Shown: in pieces, positions 46,816-55,673 of the stretch
Layout: every line of letters starts with the position of its first letter
How positions within the stretch are numbered: the stretch's first letter is position 1
Assembly: GCF_002368095.1 (NCBI RefSeq)
Contig: NZ_AP018227.1
Coordinates: 2,832,598-2,896,597 of the forward strand
DNA length: 64,000 nt
From: Calothrix parasitica NIES-267
GTDB taxonomy: Bacteria > Cyanobacteriota > Cyanobacteriia > Cyanobacteriales > Nostocaceae
Direction of reading: 5' to 3'
The notes under the pieces: generated by a model
Seen by the model: the letters and a program-made list of their open reading frames with translations, nothing else
Databases searched by the model: none
What the model was told of the DNA's origin: nothing
Program-made: the position numbers and the translations under genes

Positions 46816-46847
46816 AAACCTTTAACCTTTAACCTTTAACCTTTTTA
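46816..46847. repeat. STRR array overlapping the GNAT gene end (CCTTTAA heptamers)
   Basis: Four AACCTTT heptamers. The gene reads into them, so the last residues (KRLKVKG) and the stop codon come from the repeat. Confidence 0.85.
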
Positions 46848-47265
46848 CCATTTTTACATGAGGAATTCCCGCTTCGAGAAAAATTTCTCCAACTTGTTCA
46901 AAGCCTAATTTCTCGTGCAATCCTTTAATATATTCTTGAGCGTTAATAGAAACTTCGGCTATATTTTCACTTTTAATAACTTCCAAAGCTTTTTGCATTA
47001 ACCTTTTACCGATACCGTTCCCCCTTGCATAAGATAAAACCGCTAACCTTTCAATTTTCGCGGTATGTTTATCTAAATATCGAATTCTCGCAGTACCCAC
47101 CACAGCATTATCTAGATAAGCAATCAACTGGGGACAATTTTTATCCCTCCCATCAATATCTAAACTTGCATCTACTTTCTGTTCATCTTGAAATACTCTT
47201 CTTCTAATGATTTCAATTACCGGATACTGTTCCCATTCAACAACTTTTACCGTGATTTCAGCCAT
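46822..47265 (-). CDS. GNAT-family N-acetyltransferase
   Basis: A 147-residue protein. Motif A is ERLAVLSYARGNGIGKRLMQ (R-x-x-G-x-G-K acetyl-CoA loop). The start has VIEIIRRRVFQDEQKVDASL and the end has LHEKLGFEQVGEIFLEAGIPH, typical of the ElaA/YjcF-like group. The substrate is unknown. The C-terminal seven residues are encoded by an STRR array. Confidence 0.88.
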   Translation of the reverse strand: MAEITVKVVEWEQYPVIEIIRRRVFQDEQKVDASLDIDGRDKNCPQLIAYLDNAVVGTARIRYLDKHTAKIERLAVLSYARGNGIGKRLMQKALEVIKSENIAEVSINAQEYIKGLHEKLGFEQVGEIFLEAGIPHVKMVKRLKVKG

Positions 47266-47375
47266 GCCATAATTTTAAATATCATTTATTCCTTATATTA
47301 TGTTCGGTAGTGGTACTATCTAACATTTATCTAATATTAAAATTTGAAATCCTTACATTTATAGCGACTTGATAA

Positions 47376-47530
47376 ACCTCACCCCCTTCCCCTCTCCTTG
47401 TTAAGGAGAGGGGGAGATGGGGAGATGGGGAGATGGGGAGAGGGGGAGACGAGGAGATAGGGAGAGAATGAACGTTGCATGAAGTAGTTAATTATTAACT
47501 TCTAACTATTTTCAATTCCTAACTCCTAAC
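47376..47530. repeat. GC-rich palindrome and STRR array
   Basis: An inverted copy of the CTCACCCCC..CCCCTCTCC..GGAGAGGGG repeat (47376-47412) continues into GGGAGAT heptamers (47408-47465). CTAACTC heptamers lie at 47500-47530. They fill the spacer between the GNAT and PutA-like genes; 46581-46815 likewise holds only short repeats. Confidence 0.85.
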
Positions 47531-47533
47531 TCT

Positions 47534-50500
47534 TTACTCCGCTCCTTCAATTGGAGCAAAACCTTGACGCTGAATGTTTTCGGTGATGGTACGTGGTTCT
47601 AAGAATTGTAGGAGATAATCGGGACCTCCTGCTTTTGAACCGACCCCGGAAAGTTTGAATCCACCGAAGGGTTGACGGGAAACGATAGCGCCGGTGATGG
47701 TACGATTAATGTACAAATTCCCGACTTCAAATTCTTCTTGGGCTTGTTCGATATGGGAAGGAGTCCGAGAATAAAGTCCTCCGGTTAAAGCGTAGTTGGT
47801 TCCGTTAGCAACTTTTAAAGCTTCTTGGAAATCTTTTACCTTAATTACTGCTACTACCGGGCCAAAAATTTCTTGTTGAGCAATTATTCCATCTGCTGGA
47901 ACGTTACCGAAGATTACCGGACCGACAAAATAACCGGTTTCTGGTGCGGACATTTCCAAAGCAATTTCGGCTTCTGCTTTACCTTTTTCGATGTATTCGC
48001 GGATTCTAGATTGGGATTTATCGTCAATTACCGGTCCCACTTGAGTTCCTGGTAATTCAGCTTCTCCGACATTCAAAGATTTTGTTGCTTCTACAAATCT
48101 GTTAATAAAAGTATCGTAAACGCTTTCGACAACTATTACCCGCGAACAAGCAGAACATTTTTGTCCGCTGTAACCGAATGCTGACTGTACCGCACCGACA
48201 ACGGCTTGGTCTAAATCTGCACTTTCATCAATGATTATGCCGTTTTTACCACCCATCTCAGCAATCACTCGTTTCATATGCTTTTGACCGGGTTTTAAGA
48301 CCGCTGCATCTGCGTAAATTTTACAGCCGACTTCTTGAGAACCAGTAAAAGCAATCACGTGAGTATCGATGTGATTTACTAAATAAGAACCGACAACCGA
48401 ACCCTTACCGGGGACATATTGAAACACACCGTCGGGAATTCCAGCATCTAGCAAAACTTCCGCAATTTTCGCAGCAATTACCGCAGAAGTTTCCGCTGGT
48501 TTGAGTAAAGTACAGTTACCAGTTACCAAAGCTGCGACAGTCATACCGGTAGCAATTGCAAAAGGGAAATTCCAAGGAGAAATCACCACTGTAATTCCTC
48601 GTGGTTGATAAATATAGCGGTTATTTTCCCCAGCTACATCGTAGTTATAACCTTTATCTAACCGCTCCATTTCCGCAGCATAATAGCGACAAAAATCTAT
48701 CGCTTCGCTGACCTCAGCATCAGCTTCCCGGACTGGTTTACCAACTTCCAAAACAATCCAAGCAGATAATTCAGCTCGACGCTGTTCCATCAAGTCCCCA
48801 GCTTTACGGATGATATCGGCCCGTTCCTTTGCAGATGTTTTTCGCCATTGCTTAAAAGCTGCTTTTGCTGACTGCATAGCTGTTTCAGCTTGTTCAACAT
48901 TAATTAAACCAACCTTACCTACAACCTGAGAATAATTAGAAGGATTAACTGAATCAACCTTGACCTCAGTTTCTACTGATTCCCCATTAATCAAAGGTAA
49001 ATAAGTTTGACCAAGCTGATTTTTAACAGTTTCAAAAGCAGCTTGAGATTCCTTTCTTAAACTTTCCTCAGCATAATCACTATCAGCAGCAGGATTGAAA
49101 GAAGTAACAGCAGAAGCAGAAACAATTTCTACCCCCTCTTCCCCCTCTTCCCTTTCTACCCCCTCTTTAATTACCGGTGGTGAAATTAATTCCTCAATGG
49201 GACGATTTTCCATATCCTGTCGAATAAAGGAAGAATTAGCGGTATTCTCCAGTAAACGACGAATTAAATAAGCCATTCCCGGCAATAATTCACCGTAAGG
49301 ACAATAAACCCGGACTCGATAACCTTGGTCTACCAAAGCTTTAGCAATTTTATCCCCCATTCCATACAGCACCTGCATTTCAAAATTGCGCTGGGGAATA
49401 TTCAAACTTTGAGCAATTGCTATAGCTCGTGCTTGTGACCTAACGTTATGACTTCCGATAGCAGCATATATATATTGATGATTTTCTAGCAATAATTGAG
49501 TTATCTTTTCAAAATTAATATCTGTAGCAGCTTTATCGTTATAAACTGGCTGTTTCCAGTGCTTTTGTTCGGCTGAAATGGTTTCCTGGTCCCAATAAGC
49601 ACCTTTTACTAACCGAATTGTAATCGGATTTCCGCGCTGTTTCGCCCATTCAATCAAGCTTTTTGCATCTTCCTCACTTTCTCGTAAATAAGCTTGAATC
49701 GTCATTCCAATATCTGTACGCTGTTTAAACTCGTCTTCCATCAACAGCTTTTTCAAGATATTGAAGGTCAGATCCTTATAAATATATTGCTCCATGTCGA
49801 AGTGGATAGCGACACCCAACTCCTTAGCACGACGAAGCAAAGTCCGGATATGAGCAACTACCTTTTCTTCACTACCCTTATCATCCAACGGGTCAAACTG
49901 CGAATAAAAAGCTGTCAGCTTCACCGAAACCTGAACCTTCGGTAATTCTTCCCCGTCAGCTTCATCAATTAACGCAACATTTTTCCATTTCTGAGAAGCA
50001 GAAGCTAACTCCGACATCAAATCGGTATATCGCTGTAAATAAGACTCCGCTTCAACTTCGGTAATCACAGCTTCACCCAATAAATCCACGGTGAAAGCCA
50101 TTTTTTCCTTACGTAATCTCTCGATACTTTTTAAAGCTTGCTTAATATTTTCACCAGCGATATACCGATGAGCTAAAGTTTCCACACTCTTGGAAACCGT
50201 CGTAGCAGCAACTTTTCCCGGTACGGAATCGGGACTTGCAAAATTTAACATCCCCTTCAAAGCTGAAGGTAATTCTACCGAATCATCACCAAGATATTCC
50301 TGTAAATGCGCTGCAATTTCCGGGTTACTTCTTAAAGCTGGAAGAGCATCGATAAACCGAAACAACTGCACCCGTAAACCGGGATTGCTCATGGCCCACG
50401 CTAATAACTTATCATCGGGACGCATTTGGTCGCGCAAAGCTGAAAATAAAGAACGATTTTCTTGATTTGCACTTAATAGTTTTTTCGCGATTTCCTGAGT

Positions 50501-50548
50501 TTTCGCTTCGTAGATGTTCTTTTCAACTTGTAATACCACTGATAGCAC
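47534..50548 (-). CDS. putA: Bifunctional proline dehydrogenase / L-glutamate gamma-semialdehyde dehydrogenase
   Basis: A 1004-residue protein with a GTG start; cyanobacterial members begin near VLQVEKNIYEAKTQEIAKKL. The PRODH barrel (about 80-460) has VSVKLTAFYSQFDP, MTIQAYLRES, IRLVKGAYWD and VYCPYGELLPGMAYLIRRL (FAD and substrate residues). The P5CDH half (about 490-1004) has VISPWNFPFAIATGMT, AFTGSQEVG, EMGGKNGIIID and the catalytic Cys in FGYSGQKCSACSRV. It oxidises proline to glutamate. No DNA-binding domain is seen. The linker has an acidic STRR-derived insert near residue 470. Confidence 0.93.
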   Translation of the reverse strand: MLSVVLQVEKNIYEAKTQEIAKKLLSANQENRSLFSALRDQMRPDDKLLAWAMSNPGLRVQLFRFIDALPALRSNPEIAAHLQEYLGDDSVELPSALKGMLNFASPDSVPGKVAATTVSKSVETLAHRYIAGENIKQALKSIERLRKEKMAFTVDLLGEAVITEVEAESYLQRYTDLMSELASASQKWKNVALIDEADGEELPKVQVSVKLTAFYSQFDPLDDKGSEEKVVAHIRTLLRRAKELGVAIHFDMEQYIYKDLTFNILKKLLMEDEFKQRTDIGMTIQAYLRESEEDAKSLIEWAKQRGNPITIRLVKGAYWDQETISAEQKHWKQPVYNDKAATDINFEKITQLLLENHQYIYAAIGSHNVRSQARAIAIAQSLNIPQRNFEMQVLYGMGDKIAKALVDQGYRVRVYCPYGELLPGMAYLIRRLLENTANSSFIRQDMENRPIEELISPPVIKEGVEREEGEEGVEIVSASAVTSFNPAADSDYAEESLRKESQAAFETVKNQLGQTYLPLINGESVETEVKVDSVNPSNYSQVVGKVGLINVEQAETAMQSAKAAFKQWRKTSAKERADIIRKAGDLMEQRRAELSAWIVLEVGKPVREADAEVSEAIDFCRYYAAEMERLDKGYNYDVAGENNRYIYQPRGITVVISPWNFPFAIATGMTVAALVTGNCTLLKPAETSAVIAAKIAEVLLDAGIPDGVFQYVPGKGSVVGSYLVNHIDTHVIAFTGSQEVGCKIYADAAVLKPGQKHMKRVIAEMGGKNGIIIDESADLDQAVVGAVQSAFGYSGQKCSACSRVIVVESVYDTFINRFVEATKSLNVGEAELPGTQVGPVIDDKSQSRIREYIEKGKAEAEIALEMSAPETGYFVGPVIFGNVPADGIIAQQEIFGPVVAVIKVKDFQEALKVANGTNYALTGGLYSRTPSHIEQAQEEFEVGNLYINRTITGAIVSRQPFGGFKLSGVGSKAGGPDYLLQFLEPRTITENIQRQGFAPIEGAE
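49131..49166. repeat. STRR-like CCCCCTCTT tract in the putA linker
   Basis: Tandem CCCCCTCTTC/CCCCTCT units in frame encode EGVEREEGEEGVE between the PRODH and P5CDH domains. Confidence 0.75.
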
Positions 50549-50979
50549 GCTCCATGTAGAATGTCAGGCTTTCATTACATAGCCCCTATATTCTATTTTG
50601 GCTTTTTAATTTTGCTACCACCATATTTTGAGAGGAAAACTTAAAGATTCGAGGTCAAGCAATAAAAAAGCACTAATTAATCAGTATATCTTTAATATTA
50701 TTCACGAAGAGGGCAATATTAATCAATCAAAATCCTTTGACTTCAACAATCATTAATAATCAACAAAATTTGATATAAAATACGCAAGAATAAATGCAAA
50801 AAAACAATATCTGTTGCCAATAATTTCCGATTGGATAAGCATAAATCCAATATATAAGGCTTTATTATATAGAATCATTCTAAAATTTTATGTTGAGAAA
50901 GGAAGTGCAGTTTGCTTTCCTTAACGAAGTGGCTTCAACTAATATAGCAAAGCTGCATAAAGGATTTTAGTCATCTATC
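50549..50979. other. Divergent intergenic region
   Basis: A 431-base AT-rich spacer between the divergent putA-like and kinase-TPR genes. A small hairpin GGAAGTGCAG..CTTTCC is at about 50900-50920. Otherwise I see nothing that I can name. Confidence 0.5.
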
Positions 50980-52998
50980 ATGAGTAATGTTATTCTCGTC
51001 GAACGCTACCGAATAATAGAATTGCTTAGCGGTCATTTAGGAAGTAGAAGTTACTTGAGTGAAGATACTAGTCAATCTGCAAAAAATAGATATGTAATAA
51101 AGCAGTTTCTTCCACCTAGCAAAGATCCTACATTATTAAAAGTGTCTCATAGCGTGTTAGAGACTGAAGTGAAACCTTTAAATAATCTATCACAGCAAAA
51201 CAATAGAGTTGAGAATTTAATCACTTTTTTTGAAAAAAATACTAATTTTTACTTAGTCAGAAAATATATTATAGGTAAATCTTTAAAGGAAGAAATAGTT
51301 TCAGGTAAGAATTTAACTTCGGAACAAGTGCAAAATATATTAAAAGAAATATTAGAAATATTAGTATTTATACATCAACAAGGTGTAATACATCGCAATC
51401 TAAAACCAGCAAATATTATTCGCCGAGAATCGGACAACAAGCTAGTTTTAATAGATTTTGGTGCCCCTCAAGAAGCAGTATCTAACATTATTGCTGCTTC
51501 AGAATATATGCCTATAGAGCAAGTTCACAGAAATCCTCAATTTAACAGCGATATTTATACTTTGGGTATTATTGCCATTGAAGCTTTAACAGGCTTAAGA
51601 GCAAAGGAAATTACCAATAATAAAAATAAAAAAAATACCGATGCAGAAAGAATAATTTGGCATCCCCGCAGCTATAAAGTCAATCCAAAGCTGGCTAAAA
51701 TTATAAACAAAATGGTGGATTTGAATTATCGAAACCGCTATCAGTCAGCAAAAGAAGTATTACAAGATTTAGCAAAAATCAATCAACCGCAAGCAAATAA
51801 GATATATCAACAAGTAAAGCATCAGATATCGGAAAGACCTAAATTAGTTGCTGGATTAGGAAGTCTTATTTTAGCTGCTACAACAAGTTGGTATTTTTTT
51901 GCATCAAAAGATATGAATCATGCCAAACAGCTATACGAACAGGGATTAACAAACTACAAAAACTCAGAATATAAACAAGCAATCAAGCTTTTTTCTCAAG
52001 CTATTAGAATAAACCCCGAATATTCATCAGCATATAATTTGCGGGGAGATGCTTATTATAATTTAGGAAACTACGAAAAATCTCAACAAGACTCCAGCGC
52101 TGCAATTCGTAATAATCCTAAAGATGCAAATGCTTATTACGATAGAGGATTTAGTCTTTATTTCGCGGGAGAGTTTAACGGTGCCATCATAGATTATAAC
52201 CAAGCAATAAAACTCAATCCTGACTTTGCAAATGCTTATTATGGTAGAGGATTAGCCCGTTACGAAATCAAAGAAAACGAGAAAGCAATTCAAGATTTAA
52301 ATCAGGCAATTGCAATCAATCCAAAATTTACTTCAGCTTACTTCCAGCGAGGAATTATTCGCCGCGAGATGGGAGAGAAACTTGAAGGAATCAAAGATTT
52401 TGATGAAGCAATTAAAATCAATAAAAAATATACAGAAGCCTATTATGAACGCGGAAAAACTCGCTACTCACTCAACGAAAAACCAGCAGCAAAAAAAGAT
52501 TTTAGTAAAGTAATCGAATTAGATTCTACATACATTGACGCTTACATTGCTCGTGCAGATATTCACACCGATTTAGGATATCCCAAACAAGCTTATGAAG
52601 ATTACGAAAAAGCGATTGAAATGAATCCTGAAGACCCCAAAGCATATATCCATAGGGGTAAATATCGCTTCCAAATGAAAGATATAGAAGGAGCAATCGA
52701 AAATTATGATAAAGCAATTGAATTAGATTCAACTCAAGCAACAGCCTATAACAATCGCGGTAACGCTTATTTAGAATTAGGAAAATGGAACAAAGCATTA
52801 ACAGATTATTCCCAAGCAATTGAATTTAATTCCGAATATGCAATAGCTTATTATAATCGTGGTTTATTGCGTACCGATTTAGGAAGAGTACCGGGAGCAA
52901 TCGAAGACTTTCAAGCAGCAGCAGATATATTTCTAAAAAAAGGTGAAGAGAAGAATTATCAAGATGCGATGGAAAGGATTAAAGAACTTACTCCGTAA
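50980..52998 (+). CDS. Serine/threonine (pseudo)kinase with TPR array
   Basis: A 672-residue protein. The N-terminal kinase domain (1-285) has Lys41 in RYVIKQFLP and IDFGAPQEA with the DFG Asp159. The catalytic loop reads HRNLKPAN, with Asn140 where Asp is expected. The glycine loop is degenerate (LLSGHLGSRSYL). A membrane helix follows (KLVAGLGSLILAATTSWYFF, about 288-307). Then about ten TPR units run to the end (AYYNRGLLRTDLGRVPGAIE). The layout is typical of cyanobacterial kinase-TPR proteins. The missing Asp suggests weak or no phosphotransfer, with a scaffold role more likely. Confidence 0.85.
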   Translation: MSNVILVERYRIIELLSGHLGSRSYLSEDTSQSAKNRYVIKQFLPPSKDPTLLKVSHSVLETEVKPLNNLSQQNNRVENLITFFEKNTNFYLVRKYIIGKSLKEEIVSGKNLTSEQVQNILKEILEILVFIHQQGVIHRNLKPANIIRRESDNKLVLIDFGAPQEAVSNIIAASEYMPIEQVHRNPQFNSDIYTLGIIAIEALTGLRAKEITNNKNKKNTDAERIIWHPRSYKVNPKLAKIINKMVDLNYRNRYQSAKEVLQDLAKINQPQANKIYQQVKHQISERPKLVAGLGSLILAATTSWYFFASKDMNHAKQLYEQGLTNYKNSEYKQAIKLFSQAIRINPEYSSAYNLRGDAYYNLGNYEKSQQDSSAAIRNNPKDANAYYDRGFSLYFAGEFNGAIIDYNQAIKLNPDFANAYYGRGLARYEIKENEKAIQDLNQAIAINPKFTSAYFQRGIIRREMGEKLEGIKDFDEAIKINKKYTEAYYERGKTRYSLNEKPAAKKDFSKVIELDSTYIDAYIARADIHTDLGYPKQAYEDYEKAIEMNPEDPKAYIHRGKYRFQMKDIEGAIENYDKAIELDSTQATAYNNRGNAYLELGKWNKALTDYSQAIEFNSEYAIAYYNRGLLRTDLGRVPGAIEDFQAAADIFLKKGEEKNYQDAMERIKELTP

Positions 52999-53010
52999 TT
53001 TGGTAATTGG

Positions 53011-53341
53011 CTCGTAGTTGCGCTTTAGCGCCAAAAATCTTATGTAAGATGTGGTGATTGGGGATTGGGAATGTTCTTTTTTGAGTGATTTTGGAAACTG
53101 TAGAGTTGTCGTTGCAATTGAAAAAATAGTTTGTCAAAACCTGATTTTGAAGAGTTAATAGTTCATCAATTAGCTGAGAAGTTAGCTAATAAAATTTGGA
53201 ATATTGTTCGAGTACGGAATAATTTTGAAAAAGATACGCTTGGCTTACTTAAATTCAGTAGGTAATAGAAAATAATTCAATCTCCCATCCCCAATCCCCA
53301 CATGTTACTCAAGATTTTTGGCGCTAAAGCGCAACTACGAA
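53011..53341. repeat. Inverted pair of GTAGTTGCGCTTTAGCGCCAAAAAT hairpins enclosing a gene remnant
   Basis: The copies at 53011-53041 and 53311-53341 are exact inversions apart from one base. Each contains the 12-base palindrome GCGCTTTAGCGC or its complement. A related copy is at 27182-27211. Between them lies a four-helix-bundle gene remnant and a few GGGGATT heptamers. Confidence 0.75.
53137..53265 (+). pseudogene. Remnant of a four-helix-bundle (23S rRNA intervening-type) protein gene
   Basis: In frame from 53137 the sequence reads KPDFEELIVHQLAEKLANK, then IWNIVRVRNNFEKDTLGLLK and a stop. This matches the first 40 residues of the small four-helix-bundle family (FEELxVYQLAEKLADEIW, then WxxFxKDTxGxQL). 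There is no ATG in frame and the remaining two-thirds (RAADSIGANIAEG region) are lost. It is a decayed fragment. Confidence 0.6.
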
Positions 53342-53398
53342 CCAATCCCCCACTTTTGCCTGATAATATAAATAACGCTTCAAATATCTTTATATACA

Positions 53399-54907
53399 AT
53401 GGCAAGAGACTTACGGGGATTTATCAAAATTTTGGAGGAAAGGGGACAATTAAAGCGGATTACCGCTAAGGTTGACCCTGAATTGGAAATTGCTGAAATT
53501 TCTAATCGGATGCTGCAAAAAGGTGGCCCCGGTTTGATTTTTGAAAATGTCAAAGGTGCTGATTTTCCTGTAGCGGTGAACTTGATGGGAACCGTGGAAA
53601 GGATATGTTGGGCTATGAACATGGAACATCCCCAGGAGTTGGAAACTTTGGGGAAGAAGTTAGCAATGTTACAGCAACCAAAGCCACCAAAGAAGATTTC
53701 TCAAGCAGTTGATTTTGGTAAGGTTTTGTTTGATGTTGTCAAAGCTAAACCGGGAAGAGATTTTTTTCCTGCTTGTCAGCAAGTTGTAGTGGAAGGGGAC
53801 AATCTAGATTTAAATAGATTACCTTTGATTCGTCCTTATCCCGGTGACGCAGGTAAAATTATTACGTTGGGGTTAGTAATTACTAAAGATTGCGAAACCG
53901 GAACACCGAATGTCGGGGTGTATCGCTTGCAACTGCAATCTAACAATACCATGACCGTACACTGGCTTTCGGTGCGTGGTGGAGCCAGACATTTACGTAA
54001 AGCTGCCGAAAATGGGAAGAAACTAGAAGTAGCCATTGCTTTAGGTGTTGACCCCTTGATTATCATGGCAGCAGCTACCCCGATTCCCGTTGATTTATCC
54101 GAATGGTTATTTGCGGGTTTATACGGTGGTTCGGGAGTAAGTTTAGCTAAATGTAAAACCGTTGATTTAGAAGTACCCGCAGATTCCGAATTTGTTTTAG
54201 AAGGAACGATTACCCCTGGAGAAGTATTACCAGATGGGCCATTTGGCGACCATATGGGCTACTACGGTGGTGTTGAAGATTCACCCTTGGTGCGCTTTCA
54301 ATGCATGACACATCGTAAAGACCCGGTGTATTTGACCACCTTTAGCGGTCGTCCTCCCAAAGAAGAAGCCATGATGGCTATTGCTTTAAATCGGATTTAT
54401 ACCCCAATTTTGCGACAGCAGGTTTCCGAAATCGTCGATTTCTTCCTACCAATGGAAGCCTTGAGTTATAAAGCCGCGATAATATCTATTGATAAAGCAT
54501 ATCCCGGACAAGCACGAAGAGCAGCTTTAGCATTTTGGAGCGCTTTACCGCAGTTTACCTACACAAAATTCGTCATAGTCGTAGATAAAGATATAAACAT
54601 CCGCGACCCCCGTCAAGTTGTATGGGCCATCAGTTCCAAAGTAGACCCCACCAGAGACGTGTTTATATTACCAAATACACCATTTGACACCTTAGACTTT
54701 GCCAGCGAAAAATTAGGTTTGGGTGGAAGAATGGGAATTGATGCTACTACAAAAATTCCTCCAGAAACCGAACACGAATGGGGAGACCCGTTAGAATCCG
54801 ATGATGAAGTAGCCGCAATGGTAGAAAGAAGATGGGCTGAATACGGATTGGATGAATTGGAATTAGGAGAAGTTGACGTTAACTTATTTGGTTACGATAT
54901 GAAATAG
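53399..54907 (+). CDS. ubiD: UbiD-family decarboxylase
   Basis: A 502-residue prenylated-FMN-dependent decarboxylase. It begins ARDLRGFIKILEERGQLKRI. Family blocks are KGGPGLIFENVKG, GDAGKIITLGLVITKDCETG, VGVYRLQLQSNNTMTVHWLS (prFMN and metal site), EFVLEGTITPGEVLPDGPFG (catalytic Glu region) and TTFSGRPPKEEAMM. In cyanobacteria a UbiD homologue is thought to act in plastoquinone synthesis from 4-hydroxybenzoate; other aromatic acids are possible. Length is normal and the gene is monocistronic. Confidence 0.92.
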   Translation: MARDLRGFIKILEERGQLKRITAKVDPELEIAEISNRMLQKGGPGLIFENVKGADFPVAVNLMGTVERICWAMNMEHPQELETLGKKLAMLQQPKPPKKISQAVDFGKVLFDVVKAKPGRDFFPACQQVVVEGDNLDLNRLPLIRPYPGDAGKIITLGLVITKDCETGTPNVGVYRLQLQSNNTMTVHWLSVRGGARHLRKAAENGKKLEVAIALGVDPLIIMAAATPIPVDLSEWLFAGLYGGSGVSLAKCKTVDLEVPADSEFVLEGTITPGEVLPDGPFGDHMGYYGGVEDSPLVRFQCMTHRKDPVYLTTFSGRPPKEEAMMAIALNRIYTPILRQQVSEIVDFFLPMEALSYKAAIISIDKAYPGQARRAALAFWSALPQFTYTKFVIVVDKDINIRDPRQVVWAISSKVDPTRDVFILPNTPFDTLDFASEKLGLGGRMGIDATTKIPPETEHEWGDPLESDDEVAAMVERRWAEYGLDELELGEVDVNLFGYDMK

Positions 54908-54913
54908 AACTAA

Positions 54914-54947
54914 TTATTAATGTAGAGACGTAGCACTGCTACGTCTC
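54914..54947. repeat. Dispersed palindrome, inverted copy (ATTAATGTAGAGACGTAGCACTGCTACGTCTC)
   Basis: The reverse orientation of the 34611/38142 family, seven bases after the UbiD stop. The flanking ATTAATGTAG is conserved. Confidence 0.85.
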
Positions 54948-55047
54948 AAACAATGTGGTATCCCTACTTAATATTTTGAATTAGCAGCAGAGAAGGGATT
55001 GAGATAAATACAAAGTAATTGAAACTACATTTTAATTCTATAAATAG

Positions 55048-55078
55048 AAAGCGCTGAGGTTATTTAATCCAGCGCTTT
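55048..55078 (+). terminator. Rho-independent-like terminator
   Basis: AAAGCGCTGAGG and CCAGCGCTTTT form a stem-loop followed by a weak T tract, 140 bases after the UbiD gene and before the transposase-like gene. Confidence 0.6.
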
Positions 55079-55133
55079 TGTGTTTTGCAAGTCCGTGTAA
55101 ATACAAATACAAAGAATCTTTTTTGACATTGTT

Positions 55134-55520
55134 ATGCCCAGAGTTCTGAGCATAATAATGACATTAAATAACGATAAATATCTAAGCATTCTCGAACAAA
55201 TTCGCTGGAATGGTAAGCCAAAGTGTCCTTACTGCGGTTCAACTAACGCAACAGCTTACAAAAAAGAGAAAAGATATCATTGTAATTCATGCTACACGTC
55301 ATTTAGTGTCACAGTTGGTACACTATTCCACAAAACTCATGTGAGTTTGGATAAATGGTTTTTAGCCATTCGTTTAGTAATGGATTCTTCAGGAGGTATC
55401 AGCGTGCGTCAATTGGCTAAGGAAATTGGAGTTAATAAGAATACAGCCGCTTCGATGGTGAGGAAGATTAAGGAAGAAGAGACGGGAGTTTTGGAGAGGT
55501 TTTTGGGGGTGAAATTTTAG
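55134..55520 (+). CDS. IS1595-type transposase N-terminal domain (stand-alone)
   Basis: A 128-residue protein. It has a zinc ribbon CPYCGSTNATAYKK..YHCNSCYTSF (four Cys), then FSVTVGTLFHKTHVSLDKWF, and a helix-turn-helix GISVRQLAKEIGVNKNTAAS. These are the N-terminal domains of IS1595/ISXO2 transposases. The DDE catalytic domain of about 150 residues is absent; the gene stops cleanly and has its own terminator. ATG 55158 is an alternative start. It is either a truncated transposase or a domesticated DNA-binding protein. No inverted repeats were found around it. Confidence 0.75.
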   Translation: MPRVLSIIMTLNNDKYLSILEQIRWNGKPKCPYCGSTNATAYKKEKRYHCNSCYTSFSVTVGTLFHKTHVSLDKWFLAIRLVMDSSGGISVRQLAKEIGVNKNTAASMVRKIKEEETGVLERFLGVKF

Positions 55521-55536
55521 GGATTAGTTTCATATA

Positions 55537-55560
55537 GGGAGAAAGCTTTTCTCCCTTTTT
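55537..55560 (+). terminator. Terminator of the IS1595-like gene
   Basis: GGGAGAAA and TTTCTCCC with a GCT-type loop, followed by TTTTT, 17 bases after the stop codon. Confidence 0.85.
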
Positions 55561-55673
55561 AATAATCTACAAATTGGTTAGTAAACCCTTAGCGCGATGA
55601 CTTCAATCTGAAAACTTTATCAATGCTATTTTCAGAGTGAAAAATATATTGTAATATAACTGGAGAAACTTAA

